From: Acholoe squamosa
Taxonomy: Eukaryota > Annelida > Polychaeta > Phyllodocida > Polynoidae
NCBI GenBank assembly: GCA_949317995.1
Contig: OX439039.1
Location: forward strand, 75,464,002-75,528,001
DNA: 64,000 nt
Reading direction: 5' to 3'
The notes under the pieces were generated by a model, which was not told the origin of the DNA, ran no database searches, and was given only the letters and a program-made list of their open reading frames with translations. How positions within the stretch are numbered: the first letter of the stretch is position 1; each line of letters starts with the position of its first letter. Below are positions 1 through 16,217 of this stretch, in pieces. Position numbers and translations under genes: made by a program.

Positions 1-24
1 ATCGTGACGATGTAATTGGTTGAG

Positions 25-416
25 TACCGTAATCTCCCGCGTAGAAGACGCATTGCGTGTATAAGACGCACCCCAAACTCAGCACATGCATTTTCGCGTA
101 TAAGACGCACATTTTAATGCTGATATTTGTAAGATTAGTACTGTTCTTTAGTAAAATTACCCCTCGTATAAGACGCACCCTGAACTGTGTGGATGTAGAT
201 AAGGTTGGAATGTTATTACATCCGTGTACCTTATGTCACAGAGTTCCATGGGAGGGAGTAGGGTTGGTAATAGCCTATGGATCCTAGTTCCTGTTGGGGA
301 CACAGGAGATTATTGAGTGTAGATCGTGGGCAGAGCTTAGGCTTTATATGGCGAAGAGACTCCCCAGCATTTTGTTTGGCGTAGAGGACGCGTCTTATAC
401 GCGGGAGTTTACGGTA
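25..416. mobile_element. MITE-like element, GCGTATAAG family, copy 1
   Basis: The ends are inverted repeats: TACCGTAATCTCCCGCGTA on the left and, read on the other strand, TACCGTAAACTCCCGCGTA on the right. Inside, the word GTATAAGACGCAC recurs several times near the left end. It has no coding capacity. Shorter relatives lie at 1065-1420, 3621-3881, 32575-32789 and 44014-44229. The superfamily is not recognised. Confidence 0.6.
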
Positions 417-603
417 CATAGGATTTTCCATGATTTTAGGGATTTTCAAGTCTTTAAAACCCACACCTACACAAAAACTATATTAAGGGGGTTCCTTTTG
501 AGCATTTCAAGTGCATATTTTTTTCTTTTAAGCTTAATCAGTCTCATCCCCAATCAAAGCATCTTGCGCCCCTTGAGGCGCTATGTTTTATACCTAGGTA
601 TTA

Positions 604-934
604 AGGCCACACCAAATCAAATAGTTGGTCTATGGATTTCCCGCATCATATTTTCAGAAATACACATTTTTATTCTTTTTTGAAAATTATTTTGTCTATG
701 GATTGTGCCTGCACCATTTTCTGCAAAAAATTGTTTTTTTTGCCATAATACTAGCTTTAAAAACTGGCCAACTCCTCGCAACTCCTTTCCTGGGAAAGCT
801 TTGGTTATAAAAAAAAATCGCCCTCTCCACATCTGTGATGTGCAGAATCCATTGACAAAAAATAAATTGCGCCCTCCCTCTCCATTTTTTCAAAATGAAA
901 ATCCATAGACCAACTTTTTGATTTGGTGTCGCCT
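604..934. mobile_element. MITE, AGGCCACACC family, copy 1
   Basis: 331-bp non-coding element with TIRs of about 33 bp that start AGGCCACACCAAATCAAA on the left and AGGCGACACCAAATCAAA on the right (opposite strand). Both continue into AGTTGGTCTATGGAT. A second copy with the same ends is at 17230-17534. Confidence 0.7.
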
Positions 935-1064
935 AAAGTGTGGTTGTTTATTTTTGATCGTGTAGATTGGGGCCCTCTTCTGTGACCCGTTAATGACGTC
1001 AAGCGGGCTACTTAAGGTACCGTCCAACTACGTCAAGAATATCTACAGGTAAGTTAAACATGTC

Positions 1065-1420
1065 TACCGTAAAACTCTGCACTTAAACTGTGACATATAA
1101 ACCATTTCAGAGGCCTACTGTGGCTTATAGATATACCTGAACTCAGGTGCAGGGGTTTTCCATCATAGAGTAGAGTATTCAGGCCCCAGGCGTGGCTTAG
1201 GTGAGAGTGCGGCTTATACATAGAGTTATATGCTAGGAGCTATCATTAAACAACAAATTTAGCCAAACCCTTACCTTGTAGACTTGCTATCATATGAGCT
1301 GCACCCAGAGTCTGAAAACTGATATGAAGTTAGTAAAGTAATTGAGTATAAAACCCTTCTATAAACTGTTATATTTGGAATCAAATGAAAACTCATGGAA
1401 CTGCATGGGATTTTACGGTA
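1065..1420. mobile_element. Degenerate relative of the GCGTATAAG MITE family
   Basis: Starts with TACCGTAAAACTC and ends with the inverted form GATTTTACGGTA. The inside contains GTGGCTTATA-type words like those of the better preserved copies, but the ends are short and diverged, so the assignment is weak. Confidence 0.35.
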
Positions 1421-1776
1421 GCTGGCAACAGGTGCTGTAATTAAGCCCCGCAGAACCAGGTGTCAGAATATTAATTAACACGATCAAGAACACCTGAGCA
1501 ACAGTAACCTGAGCACATATAAATGGATCTTATTACTTATTGCTAAATGGTTTCCATATTTCTATAACCTTGACCTTGCCTCCCCCCTTCTCCTGTTTCT
1601 TGTATAATGCCTTATTACTCATGTAATGTGCCAAATCAGGCCAATTAACCATGGCCTGGGTATGTATTTCTGTACAGTTCCAAATAGCGATCGTGACATT
1701 TTAATTTATAATTGAAGTCATGGAAAACTAGGGGACTCTTTCTTGGTACAGATGTATGTTTAATTGTTATTTAGAG

Positions 1777-1892
1777 AATAGACAACGATCTTCTTCACAT
1801 CGAGACTGTCTGTTGTCCTATAATGCACAAATGCATCTGAGTGCATTATAGGATGACAGGCAGTCAAGATGTGAAGAAGGAGTTGTCTATTG
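1777..1892. repeat. Long imperfect hairpin (arms about 50 bp)
   Basis: Arm 1777-1826 and arm 1842-1892 are reverse complements with few mismatches, separated by a loop of about 15 bp. The stem top is CCTATAATGCA paired with TGCATTATAGG. It may be a foldback MITE or, less likely, a microRNA-like precursor. No flanking gene context decides between them. Confidence 0.7.
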
Positions 1893-2690
1893 TCTTTATA
1901 AAACATTGTACATTTCCTTCTAATCAATCAAGTACCCGATCAAGGTATTCCTACACCAATTAATGACACTTGACTGTTTTACAGCTATGGTGACCTTGCT
2001 GAGGTGTGCACTGTACTCCTATAATGCACTCAAGGTCACTTTTATCGTAAATCAGAGCACTGCCCTCCGTTTTATAAAATGGTATAGTAGAGAAGTCAAA
2101 AGGCCAGCATTCACCCTACAAGTAGTACAATACATGTGCCCCAATTCGATCTCATTAGTATTCATAAAGTTCTGAGAAGAAATCCCGGGGAAGAAATTCA
2201 CAAAAATGATAATGCTTTTTGATTTACACTGTAAAAACCCTAACAATGGTCTGATTCAAAAGTCATAAAAAAGTCTGCATTAACACCAGACATTTGAGCC
2301 GGCAGTCCGACAATTTCTGTTGGCCCTAGAGCCATTCTGTCGGATATAGCCAATGTCCGCCATTTTTTCACAAAGACTGCGATCTGTCATAGACCCCTGC
2401 ATGTATACCGTGCCTTATCATGAACCAAAGCCCAGGTATAGCTTATAGGCTATACTAGCATCAGCCTAAAGATGGGTGCGGCTTACAGTATTTAGCAATG
2501 AAGTCTATAATGCTGAGATAAAACTGCAATTTTGTAGGCTCAAATGCGGCTAATGGTACCTTCCAAAGTCGGGACTGCAGCTGTTACGTGGGCATTTACG
2601 GCGCTCCCTCTCGTTGATCAATTTGTAGGTCCTATATGTTGATTAATTGTTTAACTAGTTGATTGAATGATTGATTTTTGCTCCATACAG
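1893..2690. other. Non-coding, intron or upstream sequence
   Basis: No exon, RNA gene or clear repeat was recognised. The exon that should precede 2691 in the phospho-lyase was not found here; it probably lies left of the window. Confidence 0.4.
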
Positions 2691-6173
<3,483 letters not shown>

Positions 6174-7452
6174 ACGACTTATCTAAAAATCATCCTCATT
6201 TTCATCATGCATACTCACACAGATAACATTTCATATATTTATACAATCCATCCATATATTTTTACTTGGCTGCTTGGTGAATTATTTGATTTATAGGGAA
6301 AGCTGGTATATTTACCTGAACCAGGGCTTAGGAATGACTTGTATGTAGGAGAATATGTATATGGTCTATTCTCATGAGTTTGGTCAAAATTTAATTTAAA
6401 TAATAATGTTAAGATATAGGTTTTATTATTTTAGTATTACCTTTTTGCATAGGTGATGGCGTAATGTAGAATTACACAATTAAAAACCTTTAGATAAGAT
6501 TAGGAACAAAAAAAAACTATTTGATTTACATTTTCCCCATAGAGTGATCTGGTAGAGTAGCAAAATGATTTAAATGATTAAGAGAGAAGCAAAGTTTTAG
6601 CCAAACTCTTGAGAACCGACCATATCTGAGTAGGTCTAGGTCATGTTAGTTGAATAGTGGCAGTCATTGAATGCATGACAGGTTGTTGAGAAAATAGTCA
6701 AATGTGCATGCCTTTGATGGAATATGCCATTTTAACAGAATGGTGCAAGTTTTAATAAAGTGCCATCGTAAAGCTATCAGACTCAAAGGTATGTTTAGTT
6801 AGTATTAGTTCTGCATTTTGGCACTGTATAATCAAAGATTAGATTAGTAAAACCCTAGTTAGCGCTAGGCCTTTTGAACTCTGATTTGAAGAAATATTTT
6901 TGATGGAAGAAGAGGAGAGAGAAATAAGGACAGAGGACCTTTTCAATAGGGAATACTCTATTCATCATTTGTTCAAATATACAGTATTAGCATTTAAGCA
7001 TTTGGTTTTCATTCTGTACTTGCTTTCCTTTCGCTGAATACTGACAGCTGATGATATTGATTGCCTATGGGTTTATTTACCTCAAGCTTAATATCATTGG
7101 AATTTTTTTTGTATGCTACTCTTTAGTTTTTATGGTAGATTATAGCAAGGGGGGATTCCCATGTCTTCTCTATGAACACAAGTGAGACTCAAAGCCTTGA
7201 TGAGGGGAAATCCTTTCACTAGTGTTACATTCATACATCGATTATGGCGGAGGCGACCAATGTCAGAGAATGTCATTAGTGACCTCAAATAGCTAGACAT
7301 TATGGGTATCAGATAATCATGTTAACACGCTATAAGAAGTCCCCACCTGAATATCATATGTCCTGATACTAGTGATAGACGTGTTCTAGGGTAAAACGGT
7401 AGCACTCCTACAAGACTGGTCTATTTTAGTGTTGAAGATAAGTTAAAATAAA
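6174..7452 (+). other. 3' UTR of the phospho-lyase with poly(A) signals
   Basis: AATAAA occurs at 6754-6759, about 580 bp past the stop, and again at 7447-7452. Either could end the transcript. Nothing else recognisable lies in this AT-rich stretch. Confidence 0.5.
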
Positions 7453-8661
7453 TGTATTTAAGAAAATGCCTCGCTCCTGGTGCTTTTCAGTGTACAGATC
7501 CCGTGAATATTAACACTCATGCTAAGGATTTCATATATGTGTTACCGGTATATGTTATTCCTCGATTACATGATCCCCTAGAGGTACTGGTTTTCTTTAT
7601 AGCTTCAGAATGTGTGTGAAAAGATAGTTGACTGGTGCCAATTTGTTGAGTTGACGTAGCCTGTGGGTCCGTTTTTTGTCAATTTGGATTGATTTTTCCT
7701 CAGGAAATATGATATTGAGAATTTTCCAGTATTTTCCTACTGTTAAAAGCTCTCCTTCCACATCCTCAATTGATGAATATTTTGTAATATTATTGTGCAT
7801 TACCTGCTGCTTGTTATCTTTTAACCCTTTAATCTATACCTCCTAGCTAATACCTCTTGACTACGATTATAAGTTATAACTCGGTCCGTTTATACGTAAG
7901 CATAAAACAAACAGATTGTGAGGCGTACGCCCAGAGAAGTATTCCCGTCAAAATAATCAATGAGAATATCAGGAATATCACGGCCCACGGGAACCCGATA
8001 CACTGACATGTGTGTGAGTGTATTCTCTGTTATTTTCCGCGTTAACCCTTTAAGGATGGTATAATGCTATGATATGATGCACCCTTGTGTCATATCGATG
8101 CATATACATGTATTACTATTATTGTCGCCTTAATGCATAAAGGTTGTAACTGCATTTTGCAAGTTATACAGGAGAGGCAAAAGAAGTGTTCCAATTACTA
8201 TAGCATCAAGTTGGCAGAACTATATTGCACTGGTGCCTGTATGCACACATATCATAGACAGAGCTTCAAAGTAAATAAATCCGGGTCAATAGATGTTAAA
8301 GCAGAAGAAATCTCAATTTTGTCAAAATGTCAGTTACAACCTTGTTGCACTGAGGTACTCGCCAGTGCTGCATTTCATGCATCATTATGACTCTAGGATC
8401 GATAAGGTCATGAAGTACATAAAGCATTAGCGTCCTTCCTAAGGGGTGAACATGACCTAAGATCCTGTTTGTGCTTACTCAGAATATTAATTCAATCAAG
8501 ACCGAGATTAAAAATGTTGATACTTTGCTCCATGGAGTGAGCATTATTCACTCACCTCAGATTATCAGTTAATTTGTTGTTTTTGTTTGCAGGGAAGGTA
8601 GATTTATTATCATATTGTTGAAAAAAAATTGAATTTTTTGTGTTATTGTAGTAGACATATA
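7453..8661. other. Intergenic, non-coding
   Basis: No gene was recognised. TTAACCCTTTAAGGATGG at about 8041 resembles the TTAA-flanked CCCTTTAAGG ends seen at 61584, but no partner end was found. The open frame at 8085-8390 has no recognisable domain. Confidence 0.4.
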
Positions 8662-9130
8662 CAGAGGCGAAGGAAGCAAATCTTCATTGGGGGGGGCTAG
8701 CGGGGTCTCCACATCGACCATATTGAATTGTCAGCTCAAGCGCAACAGCGCCTGTACATACCTATATAAAATTTGTAAAGAACAGTAATTTTTGATGAAT
8801 TTTAGATTTTATTTGAGGCCCAGGCCTCCATTTTCCCTACACCCCCAGACTGCGCGACTCTATTTACAGCACAATGCAATGTATTTTTGGAAAACACTAG
8901 CACCTGCTGTAGTACAAATCCATAGACCCTACGGTAGATTGTCATGTACCCAGTACAGTGGTATTTGCTGCCAATTTACAATTTTGGCTGAGAGTGTATC
9001 CCATTACTATATCAATCTAATTTGAGATTCAAAGTGTTAGCTTCTTGTTCAATTCATTATGAATTCTCGGCAAATCTTGAGGGGGGGGGGGCTAGACATA
9101 CTCACCCCCCCCCCTTTTCCTACGCCCCTG
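8662..9130. mobile_element. hAT-like MITE, CAGAGGCGAAGG ends
   Basis: Left end CAGAGGCGAAGGAA; right end, on the other strand, CAGGGGCGTAGGAAA. Ends of the form CAG-G-GGCG are common in hAT-type non-autonomous elements. Long C runs occur near the right end. No clean 8-bp target duplication is visible, so the class is tentative. Confidence 0.5.
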
Positions 9131-9413
9131 ATATATGAGCCCTATCAGACTGGAGATATTTCATAATTGTTAGGACCATTCATATGTACTGGTAGCATAT
9201 ATATCTGAAAGGGGAGAATAATCCGTATTGACAAATTTAGAATACAAAAGCAATGTTGCCCTCGAGATAGTAGCGATAAGTCATACGACAAGTTTAGGGT
9301 TCCATCTTTGGTATATATAATTGTTGAAACCCCTTGTGTAAATGGATGACTAGGTGTTACATCCTTTCATTAGCTGACCCATACTGAATATATTATGAAC
9401 AGCATATACTGTA

Positions 9414-9548
9414 CAGTGGCGGATTTTTGTTAGAACTTAAGAGTTTATCTGCTTATTTTGGACTTCAAAATTTGCTCAAAAATAGGGGGGTGCGCCCCCT
9501 CCTTTTGGACTGCGCCCCCTCCTTTTTCAAATCCTGGATCCGCCACTG
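9414..9548. mobile_element. hAT-like MITE, CAGTGGCGGAT family, copy 1
   Basis: 135-bp element. The left end starts CAGTGGCGGAT and the right end is its reverse complement within CCTGGATCCGCCACTG. Inside are two GTGCGCCCCCTCC-type blocks. Relatives lie at 33852-34038 and 62443-62592. Confidence 0.65.
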
Positions 9549-10407
9549 CAGTAATACTGGTAGATTATAACTTCAATTGAGATGTGATGATATAACGTTA
9601 TTTGAATGTGCTCATTTGGAAGGAGACTGGGGATGGGGTGGATAGGAGCTTGTCCGATGATTTTAACCTTTTCAGCGTCCCATAGGGAATAAATCCTTTA
9701 ATAATAGTCTTCAAGATTCATGAATGCAGCCCTGGAGAGTTACTTACTTGGGCTGTATTCTTAGTGAAATGCATCTCTGTGGCATTTGTATCTTGCCGTT
9801 ATATTGATACTGAGTACATTATAAGTTATATTAGTTCTATGACACATATTTTAACTTGACATCGTTATTGTTATTACATATTGTGTTCATCAAGACTGGA
9901 AATACATGTATATATATGCACCGGTCGAGGACTATTTTTCTAAACATTGAATTAAACATTGGAAGTAAATGTTCGCTGTTGTTATGGTTGATGTTTGTCC
10001 TAACTTGTCCAGTGTATTTATGATACATTGTACATTTGGTCCCCCCACCAGTTCCCCCAAATTAAGGATTTAGTCAAAATCTTTGTTGTGTGTTGAGATT
10101 TAGTCAAATTTACAAGAATCGACCCAAAATGAATGCCTACATATTCCCTTGTAGGACTAGTTGTTATGATATCAGCAGAAAGATATGAATTCCCAACTTG
10201 GCATCGTCGTCATCCTAGGCTCATTAGTGATATAGAATTTTCTTTTTGCCAGAAATAAATGCAAATCTGTGGTAGTTGGTCGACTATTGAAGGAATCGTC
10301 GCAAGTAAATAAGCTAAGATTAAGGAAGAGCTAGAATAACTCAAATATAGACCAACTGATGAACTAACTTTATTCCTCCATGACAGTCTAACATGGAATA
10401 AGTATTG
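9549..10407. other. Intergenic, non-coding
   Basis: Nothing recognisable on either strand. Confidence 0.4.
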
Positions 10408-10588
10408 GCCACTAGCTGGTCTGGAGCTGGTTCCGGCGACACACACTGATAAGAACTGATAAGATGGGACCAGCATGTCCCTGGAAGTGGGACAAGGTAC
10501 CCATCATGGTATGTGTTATCAGTGGGTTTTACCTCAACCAGCAAAATTCAAAATGTCAGCTCCACTAAGCCTCCATACTGAGTCCTAT
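10408..10588 (+). repeat. Dispersed repeat (GGACCAGCATGTCCCT family), copy 2
   Basis: Runs from GGCCACTAGCTGGTCTGGA to ACTGAGTCCTATTG. It matches 13282-13475 in the opposite orientation nearly end to end. Confidence 0.7.
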
Positions 10589-11164
10589 TGAACTTTGTGC
10601 TTCTCATCCAACATATTTCATTTTCATCCTCAAGGGCATACTTTCTAAATGTACAATAATCTTTAATTTTATTATTTACGACACTGAAACCAACCAACTT
10701 ACAGACGTATCTTAAGCACAAAATGGCCACCATATTACACTGAATAAAACTCCTAATCGATATATTGTTTAAAACAGAGATTAATCACAGCACGAAATAT
10801 TACTACATGCTATTTTGATGCCATCTAAGCTAAACATGAAAAGAAATAAAAATTACTCATAAGAACCTTTCACATAGACATATAGGTTGTAAGGTTAAAT
10901 AAAAAAAATTGGTTTACTGTGCTACATCTTCAAGTCTCTGGCTACATGTATTGTGTATTGAGTCCTCCGCTATTCAACCATAAGGCCCCGCCTTTTGATT
11001 GCCTTCTGTCTTTTCAAGTTCAAAATTCAAGACATTTCTATCGCCCATATTGAGAGAAAAAAAAGACTTCATTTTGGTATTGAGACTTACACGAAGGTAC
11101 GGTGCACCTAGGTATTGGCACTCTTAGAAGCTGTTCGCAATGTAATGGCTAAAGAAACATCGAC

Positions 11165-11375
11165 GTGCGTGGTGAAGATTTTTCAGTTCCCCCTCAGAGG
11201 GGTCTGAAAATTTTCTGCCCCCCCCTCTTATTCATTAGTGACACACGGGCTTTTTTCGCTCAAAAGGGACAAAAATATTTTTGTACCCCCCCTAAGAGGG
11301 GTCTGATTTTTTTGCCCCCCCCCAAACCCACCAGCCCCCCCCCCCGTTGTTAAAAAATGACTACTCCCTAATGTC
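11165..11375 (+). repeat. C-rich dispersed repeat (AGAGGGGTC-AAAATATTTT family), copy 1
   Basis: Alternating GAGGGGTCTGAAAATTTT blocks and C runs, closing with GTTGTTAAAAAATGACTACT. Related copies at 18995-19140 (opposite strand) and 21630-21775 (same strand) share the GTTGTTAAAAAATGAACACT end. Non-coding and of unknown class. Confidence 0.6.
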
Positions 11376-11484
11376 TCATTTCATAGAGGCCTCTTTCTAC
11401 ATTTCACCAAAGGATATAAACCCTTGACACGCTGTCCTCACCAATATCCATATATTCACCAGCTCACATTAAGGCCCATAACTT

Positions 11485-11655
11485 AGGCCAAAAAAAAAGG
11501 TTTGTTTCCTTTAACCCGACCGACCTCAACTCAAAGGGGTTGAGGTCGGTTTCCATATCCCACCTTGGATACAAAAAAAAAATAAAAAATTCCGACCTAC
11601 TGACCTCAACTTTTTTTTGACTATGTTACCGGAAACACAGCTTTTTTTTTAGGCC
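11485..11655. mobile_element. Small TIR element with AGGCC-poly(A) ends
   Basis: Left end AGGCCAAAAAAAAAGG; right end on the other strand AGGCCTAAAAAAAAAGC. Both arms continue into GTTGAGGTCGG/GACCTCAAC blocks. A partial relative with CTGTTACCGGAATGC is near 61270. It lies in the 3' flank of the ammonium transporter. Confidence 0.45.
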
Positions 11656-11750
11656 TTATACATGTAAATGGACGTCATCCCTGATAAATTGATGATTACA
11701 AAACAGTTATTTGGCGATTATGTATTAATCAATTAACGATATGAAACACT

Positions 11751-12461
11751 TTAATTACACATACTGTCAATGCTGATATTAGACAAGACAAGCCCATCAC
11801 CATTATTCTCCAACATGGTATTAGTTGTAGACTCACTAACAATATCATGTCCCTCATTAGGCTCATTCCGACTGGCGTTACCATTATTACTACTGACAGA
11901 CTTTTTAAATGTTGATTTTCTAATTTTCTTTCCCACTGAAAACGTCATGGAAGCAAATGTCTTTTTCCCTAGTCTACTCCCCATCGTCCGGGTGCTTCTG
12001 CTGCTAGCTCGTGAGCTATAAGCCTGTATCCGCTCCTTTTCTATTTGATTTCCATCAAATTTGAAACTATTGTTTTTGGAGCGTCTCCTTTCGACGTGAC
12101 GTAACAGCGACGCTGGTTCCAATGCCTCCGTTTCTGGTGGCGCCCCCTGTGGCCGTTCCTCCGCACTAAGACCAACATTGGGGATGTTATGCTGTAGAAA
12201 ATCACATGCATCACATGTATGGCCCATTTTGGTTGGTACTTTGTGCCAAGTGATTTGATTGGTCACCTTGTCATAAGAACACTCTCCTGATCCTACGCCA
12301 TGTTCCACGAGATCCGCACCCAGTGCCTCATGCTCTGCAGAGACTCTGAGGCCTACAATTAATTCTATGCCTTTGAGCAATATACATGATATGGCAATAG
12401 TCCAACCAGTGATGGAAACACAGGCCAATACCTGGATGCCTAGCAGATAGCCACCTCCACC
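11751..12461 (-). CDS. AMT: AMT exon 9: last membrane helix and long cytosolic tail
   Basis: Residues 426-661, after an acceptor TATATTCCAG. Begins [20 protein letters not shown], then a hydrophobic helix and [19 protein letters not shown]. The remaining tail has CDACDF, a basic stretch ([19 protein letters not shown]) and many Ser/Thr, and may be a regulatory phosphorylation region. TAA is at 11753-11751. Confidence 0.94.
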   Translation of the reverse strand, partial: GGGGYLLGIQVLACVSITGWTIAISCILLKGIELIVGLRVSAEHEALGADLVEHGVGSGECSYDKVTNQITWHKVPTKMGHTCDACDFLQHNIPNVGLSAEERPQGAPPETEALEPASLLRHVERRRSKNNSFKFDGNQIEKERIQAYSSRASSRSTRTMGSRLGKKTFASMTFSVGKKIRKSTFKKSVSSNNGNASRNEPNEGHDIVSESTTNTMLENNGDGLVLSNISIDSMCN

Positions 12462-13127
12462 CTGGAATATATAAAGTATATGTAGGCTGCATGTAAGACC
12501 ATTTAGACTTTTAACAGAAAATTAACAATATATGTCCTTTCATTTAGATATGCACCAAATGATAGATTAACGATTTCTTCACCATTATATCTTGGGATAT
12601 ACAAAGCGACATTCAACATCCAGCTCAAACAAGTAGGATGTAACACTAATGAAAATGTGAACATGATGTTCTTTCCATGGCAATATGTTTTAAAACATGA
12701 TATATGCCCTAAATCAAATAATGATTAAAACCTTTTGATAAGACCTTGCTTAAGCTAGAAACTGTGAATAACCATTTGACAAACCTTGAAGAGTCCATAG
12801 TTAATAACATTTTCGTTGATGATGGACATACTGATGACGTCACGAGGGGTGAAGAGACCCCCAGCAACCAAGCTCCAGATTCCGCCTACCGCATGCACTC
12901 CAACGCACCCTGTTAATGTATAGATATCAGAGATATTGACATTAAAACTGAAAAACCATCTTTGAATGTATAATTATAGTCAAGTGAAAGGTGGAAACCA
13001 TAGTCCTATAGGTATGCAGTTTTGAGTCTTGGAAAGTTTTATTGACAAAACCATGGTACATAGTGTATCCTGCTCGGGCCATGCCAAATACAGTCATTAA
13101 CACATATACAAGTAAAGTGTTGTTTGA

Positions 13128-13206
<79 letters not shown>

Positions 13207-16143
13207 ATATACAATAACAAACTCAGGGTTACATGTCACCCATAAACATTTTCATGTAGATGATGTTTTCGTTCATTTATATAGGACTCAGTATGTTGGC
13301 CTAGTGGAGCCGCCATTTTGAATTTCACTGGTTGAGGTGAAACCAACTGATAACACATACCATGTTGGGTACCTTGTCCCTGGTTAACAGCAACTTCCAG
13401 GGACATGCTGGTCCCATCTTATCAGTTCTTGTCAGTGTGTGTCGCCAGAACCAGCTCCAGACCAGCTAGTGGTCAGTATATCAAATTTAGTAACTTGTAC
13501 ATATATTACATAATAGTTTGCCTTGACATCCAAAACAAATGGATCAGGGACACGTAATGTTTCATGAGTATAATATCTTAGACAACGGTTTTATATTGAT
13601 TCATCACAAATTTGCTCTACAGGGAATGAGCATCATAAAGCAACATCTTGACATCTTCTAAATGCCCACATACATGTTTCACAGAAGAAAGTTGATCACA
13701 CTCACAAAGACAATGGGAATGTGACACATAGATATAACATGTTGCTCCTATTTAACAGCCGATATGAAAACTCGCTGGACAAAGGCCTTTGCCGACAAAA
13801 TCACTGCTGGGCCCGTGGACATTGTCACACTGCAGGACTGAACATCCCAGGGTACTCTTGGGATCTTGGGGTATATTTTGGTTTTAACGGCTTGCAATTT
13901 GCACCATTATCAGGGTTTTTACCGCCTAAAATAAAAGAAATTGCTGTTTAATCAGAATGATTAGAAGGTGTTCGGTCCTGCGAAGATCAATCCCGGCCTG
14001 TGGAATAATTAAATCTGTGGGACCCAAATGCCTGTGAGCCTAAAAGGTTTTCGTATAGACTGCTGTTATTGAATTTAGATGGGATTGTCTAAATATTTAG
14101 TCATCAGAATTGTTACAATGCAAAAAGGAAAGAGAAATCACAAAAGAAAAGCAATGGAAGGTCCTTCTATCAGTCCTCTTTATAATGAGATCTTATCTCT
14201 AGATATGAGGAGCTGAGGCTGATTGACCATTGACTGAATACCCACACCTACCTACTGGGTCGTCTATGTGTAGTTTGTCCAGAAGGTGAATGCTACCAAG
14301 GCACAGGAGAGCTCCTATACCCCCAATGATGATGGCCTCCCATGGCTCAGCCAGGGCGCACAGGCCTGCAAGTAGAGAATTGTTTGATATATACTTTAAA
14401 GAGTCCTCCTACAGAGAGTTCCTAATCCCCCAAGATAGGTACTATCGTGCTACATCAGATACCATCAAGTAGTTCCAGAATGTAATGTTAAACTAAATCA
14501 CATTAAGTTTTGTTAGTCAATAATATCACAGCTTGCTGGCACTCGTCTTAATACCAGCCAGATCAACATATATGAAGCAATATATATCACATATACACAA
14601 CTCAAGAGTAGTTCTTTCAGTGGTACAATATGGGTTTCCATGCGGTCCTGCCTTGGGGTAATTGCCCAAGTGACTGCCCAGAAGCTGCCCAAGTGCCAAT
14701 AAGAGATCTGGAGCTTGTTTCAATAGTGTCTATGACAGGTTCAGGCCCCTATGACTTGAGAAGGGCCAAATCTTACCAGGTGATCTTAGGATTTTGGCCA
14801 TAGTGACTAAATAGCTGGCTTCATTACTGGATGATCGTTCTGCCTGCTGGCTAAATAGCCACCAGAGCAGTGACTCTGGATCGTGTTTCAATAGTTTCCA
14901 CGACAGGTTCAGCCAGCTACGACTGGAGATGGGTCAAATCTTAGCAGGTGATCTTAGGATTTTGGCCTTGGTGACTAAATAGCTGGCTACATTACTGGGT
15001 GATCGTACTGCCTGCTGGCTAAATAGCCAACACAGCAGTGCTTCAATGAGGGACCCTGGTATGACAACCCTCTGTGTGAATAATTAGTGGGTAGCCTTAG
15101 CTGCTGCCCTCTGCACTCCTTTGCTCAAATGTATCCAATCTGGGTTCTTCACACTACTACCTATAACCCTGTGGCCCGTGCCTTTGACTCTGGGATGGCA
15201 GGTTTATTTCTAAAGAATAAAATATCATTTGGAAAAGTGTGGTGTTTCACCTAAGAATTGAGCATTACTTCCACACATGGGCCAACTATGTAGTTACTAG
15301 TATGCAGTGGTGTAGATAGAGTACTAGGCCTTACAAAGCTGTCATGCCTGTCATACCTAACCCTCACCCACCATGGCTTTCTAATAAAATTACAAAGGAT
15401 TTCACACCTAGCTGACACCTCAGCCCTACTATTAAGAAAGAATAACAGCATACATTGTTTTAGATACAATTAGGTCATTAGATATAGATCTATCAGATGT
15501 AATTTGAAAGGGAATTACGTAGAACAATGATACATCATCATGTCTTCCTAAAACTGGCCCCACCAGGCCCCTATTCAAGGCCCGGCCCCTATTTGACACC
15601 GATTTGACAGCCCTCTTACCCCGGCCCCTATTCAAGGGAGGCTGCTATTCAAGGCCCGGCTCCTATATGAGACATTATGGTAGTTACTGCAGCCCTATGT
15701 TCATTTGAACACAGGAGTGCATACTAGACCATGAAGGAGGTATGACTGGTCACTATGTAGCCAATAGTGGCCCCTATGACTGGGTGCTATGACTTCATAG
15801 TGGTGTGTATTGAGCCAGTAGTTGAATAAATAGCAGCTGCTATTTTGAGGCCTCTACTGGAGCTCACTATGTAGTCAATGGTATTGAGTCATTTCTTACA
15901 CCTCCCACTACGATTTGAGGGTGTCCAGTCGTGGAAACTATTGAAACACGATCCAATAAGGGACCCTGGTATGGCAACCCTCTATGTGAATACATAGTGG
16001 GTAGTCGTAGCTCCTGCTGTCTGCACTCCTTTGCTCAAATGCACCCCACCTGTACTCTTTCCTCTGTAACCATGATTGTACTCTATATAATTTATGTAGA
16101 CTAATGCCCTGACCTCAGGCCACTCATAGAGGTTGATTGGCCT

Positions 16144-16217
<74 letters not shown>

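Noticed and set aside
294-683. 129-codon + strand frame
   Set aside because: It runs across two MITEs and shows no conserved protein features.
8085-8390. 101-codon + strand frame
   Set aside because: No recognisable domain or splice context, and intergenic composition like its surroundings.
12942-13245. Open frames rich in Ile-Tyr on both strands
   Set aside because: They are translations of the (TA)n tract at 13132-13201. The same applies to 15982-16335, 24503-24986 and 50900-51287.
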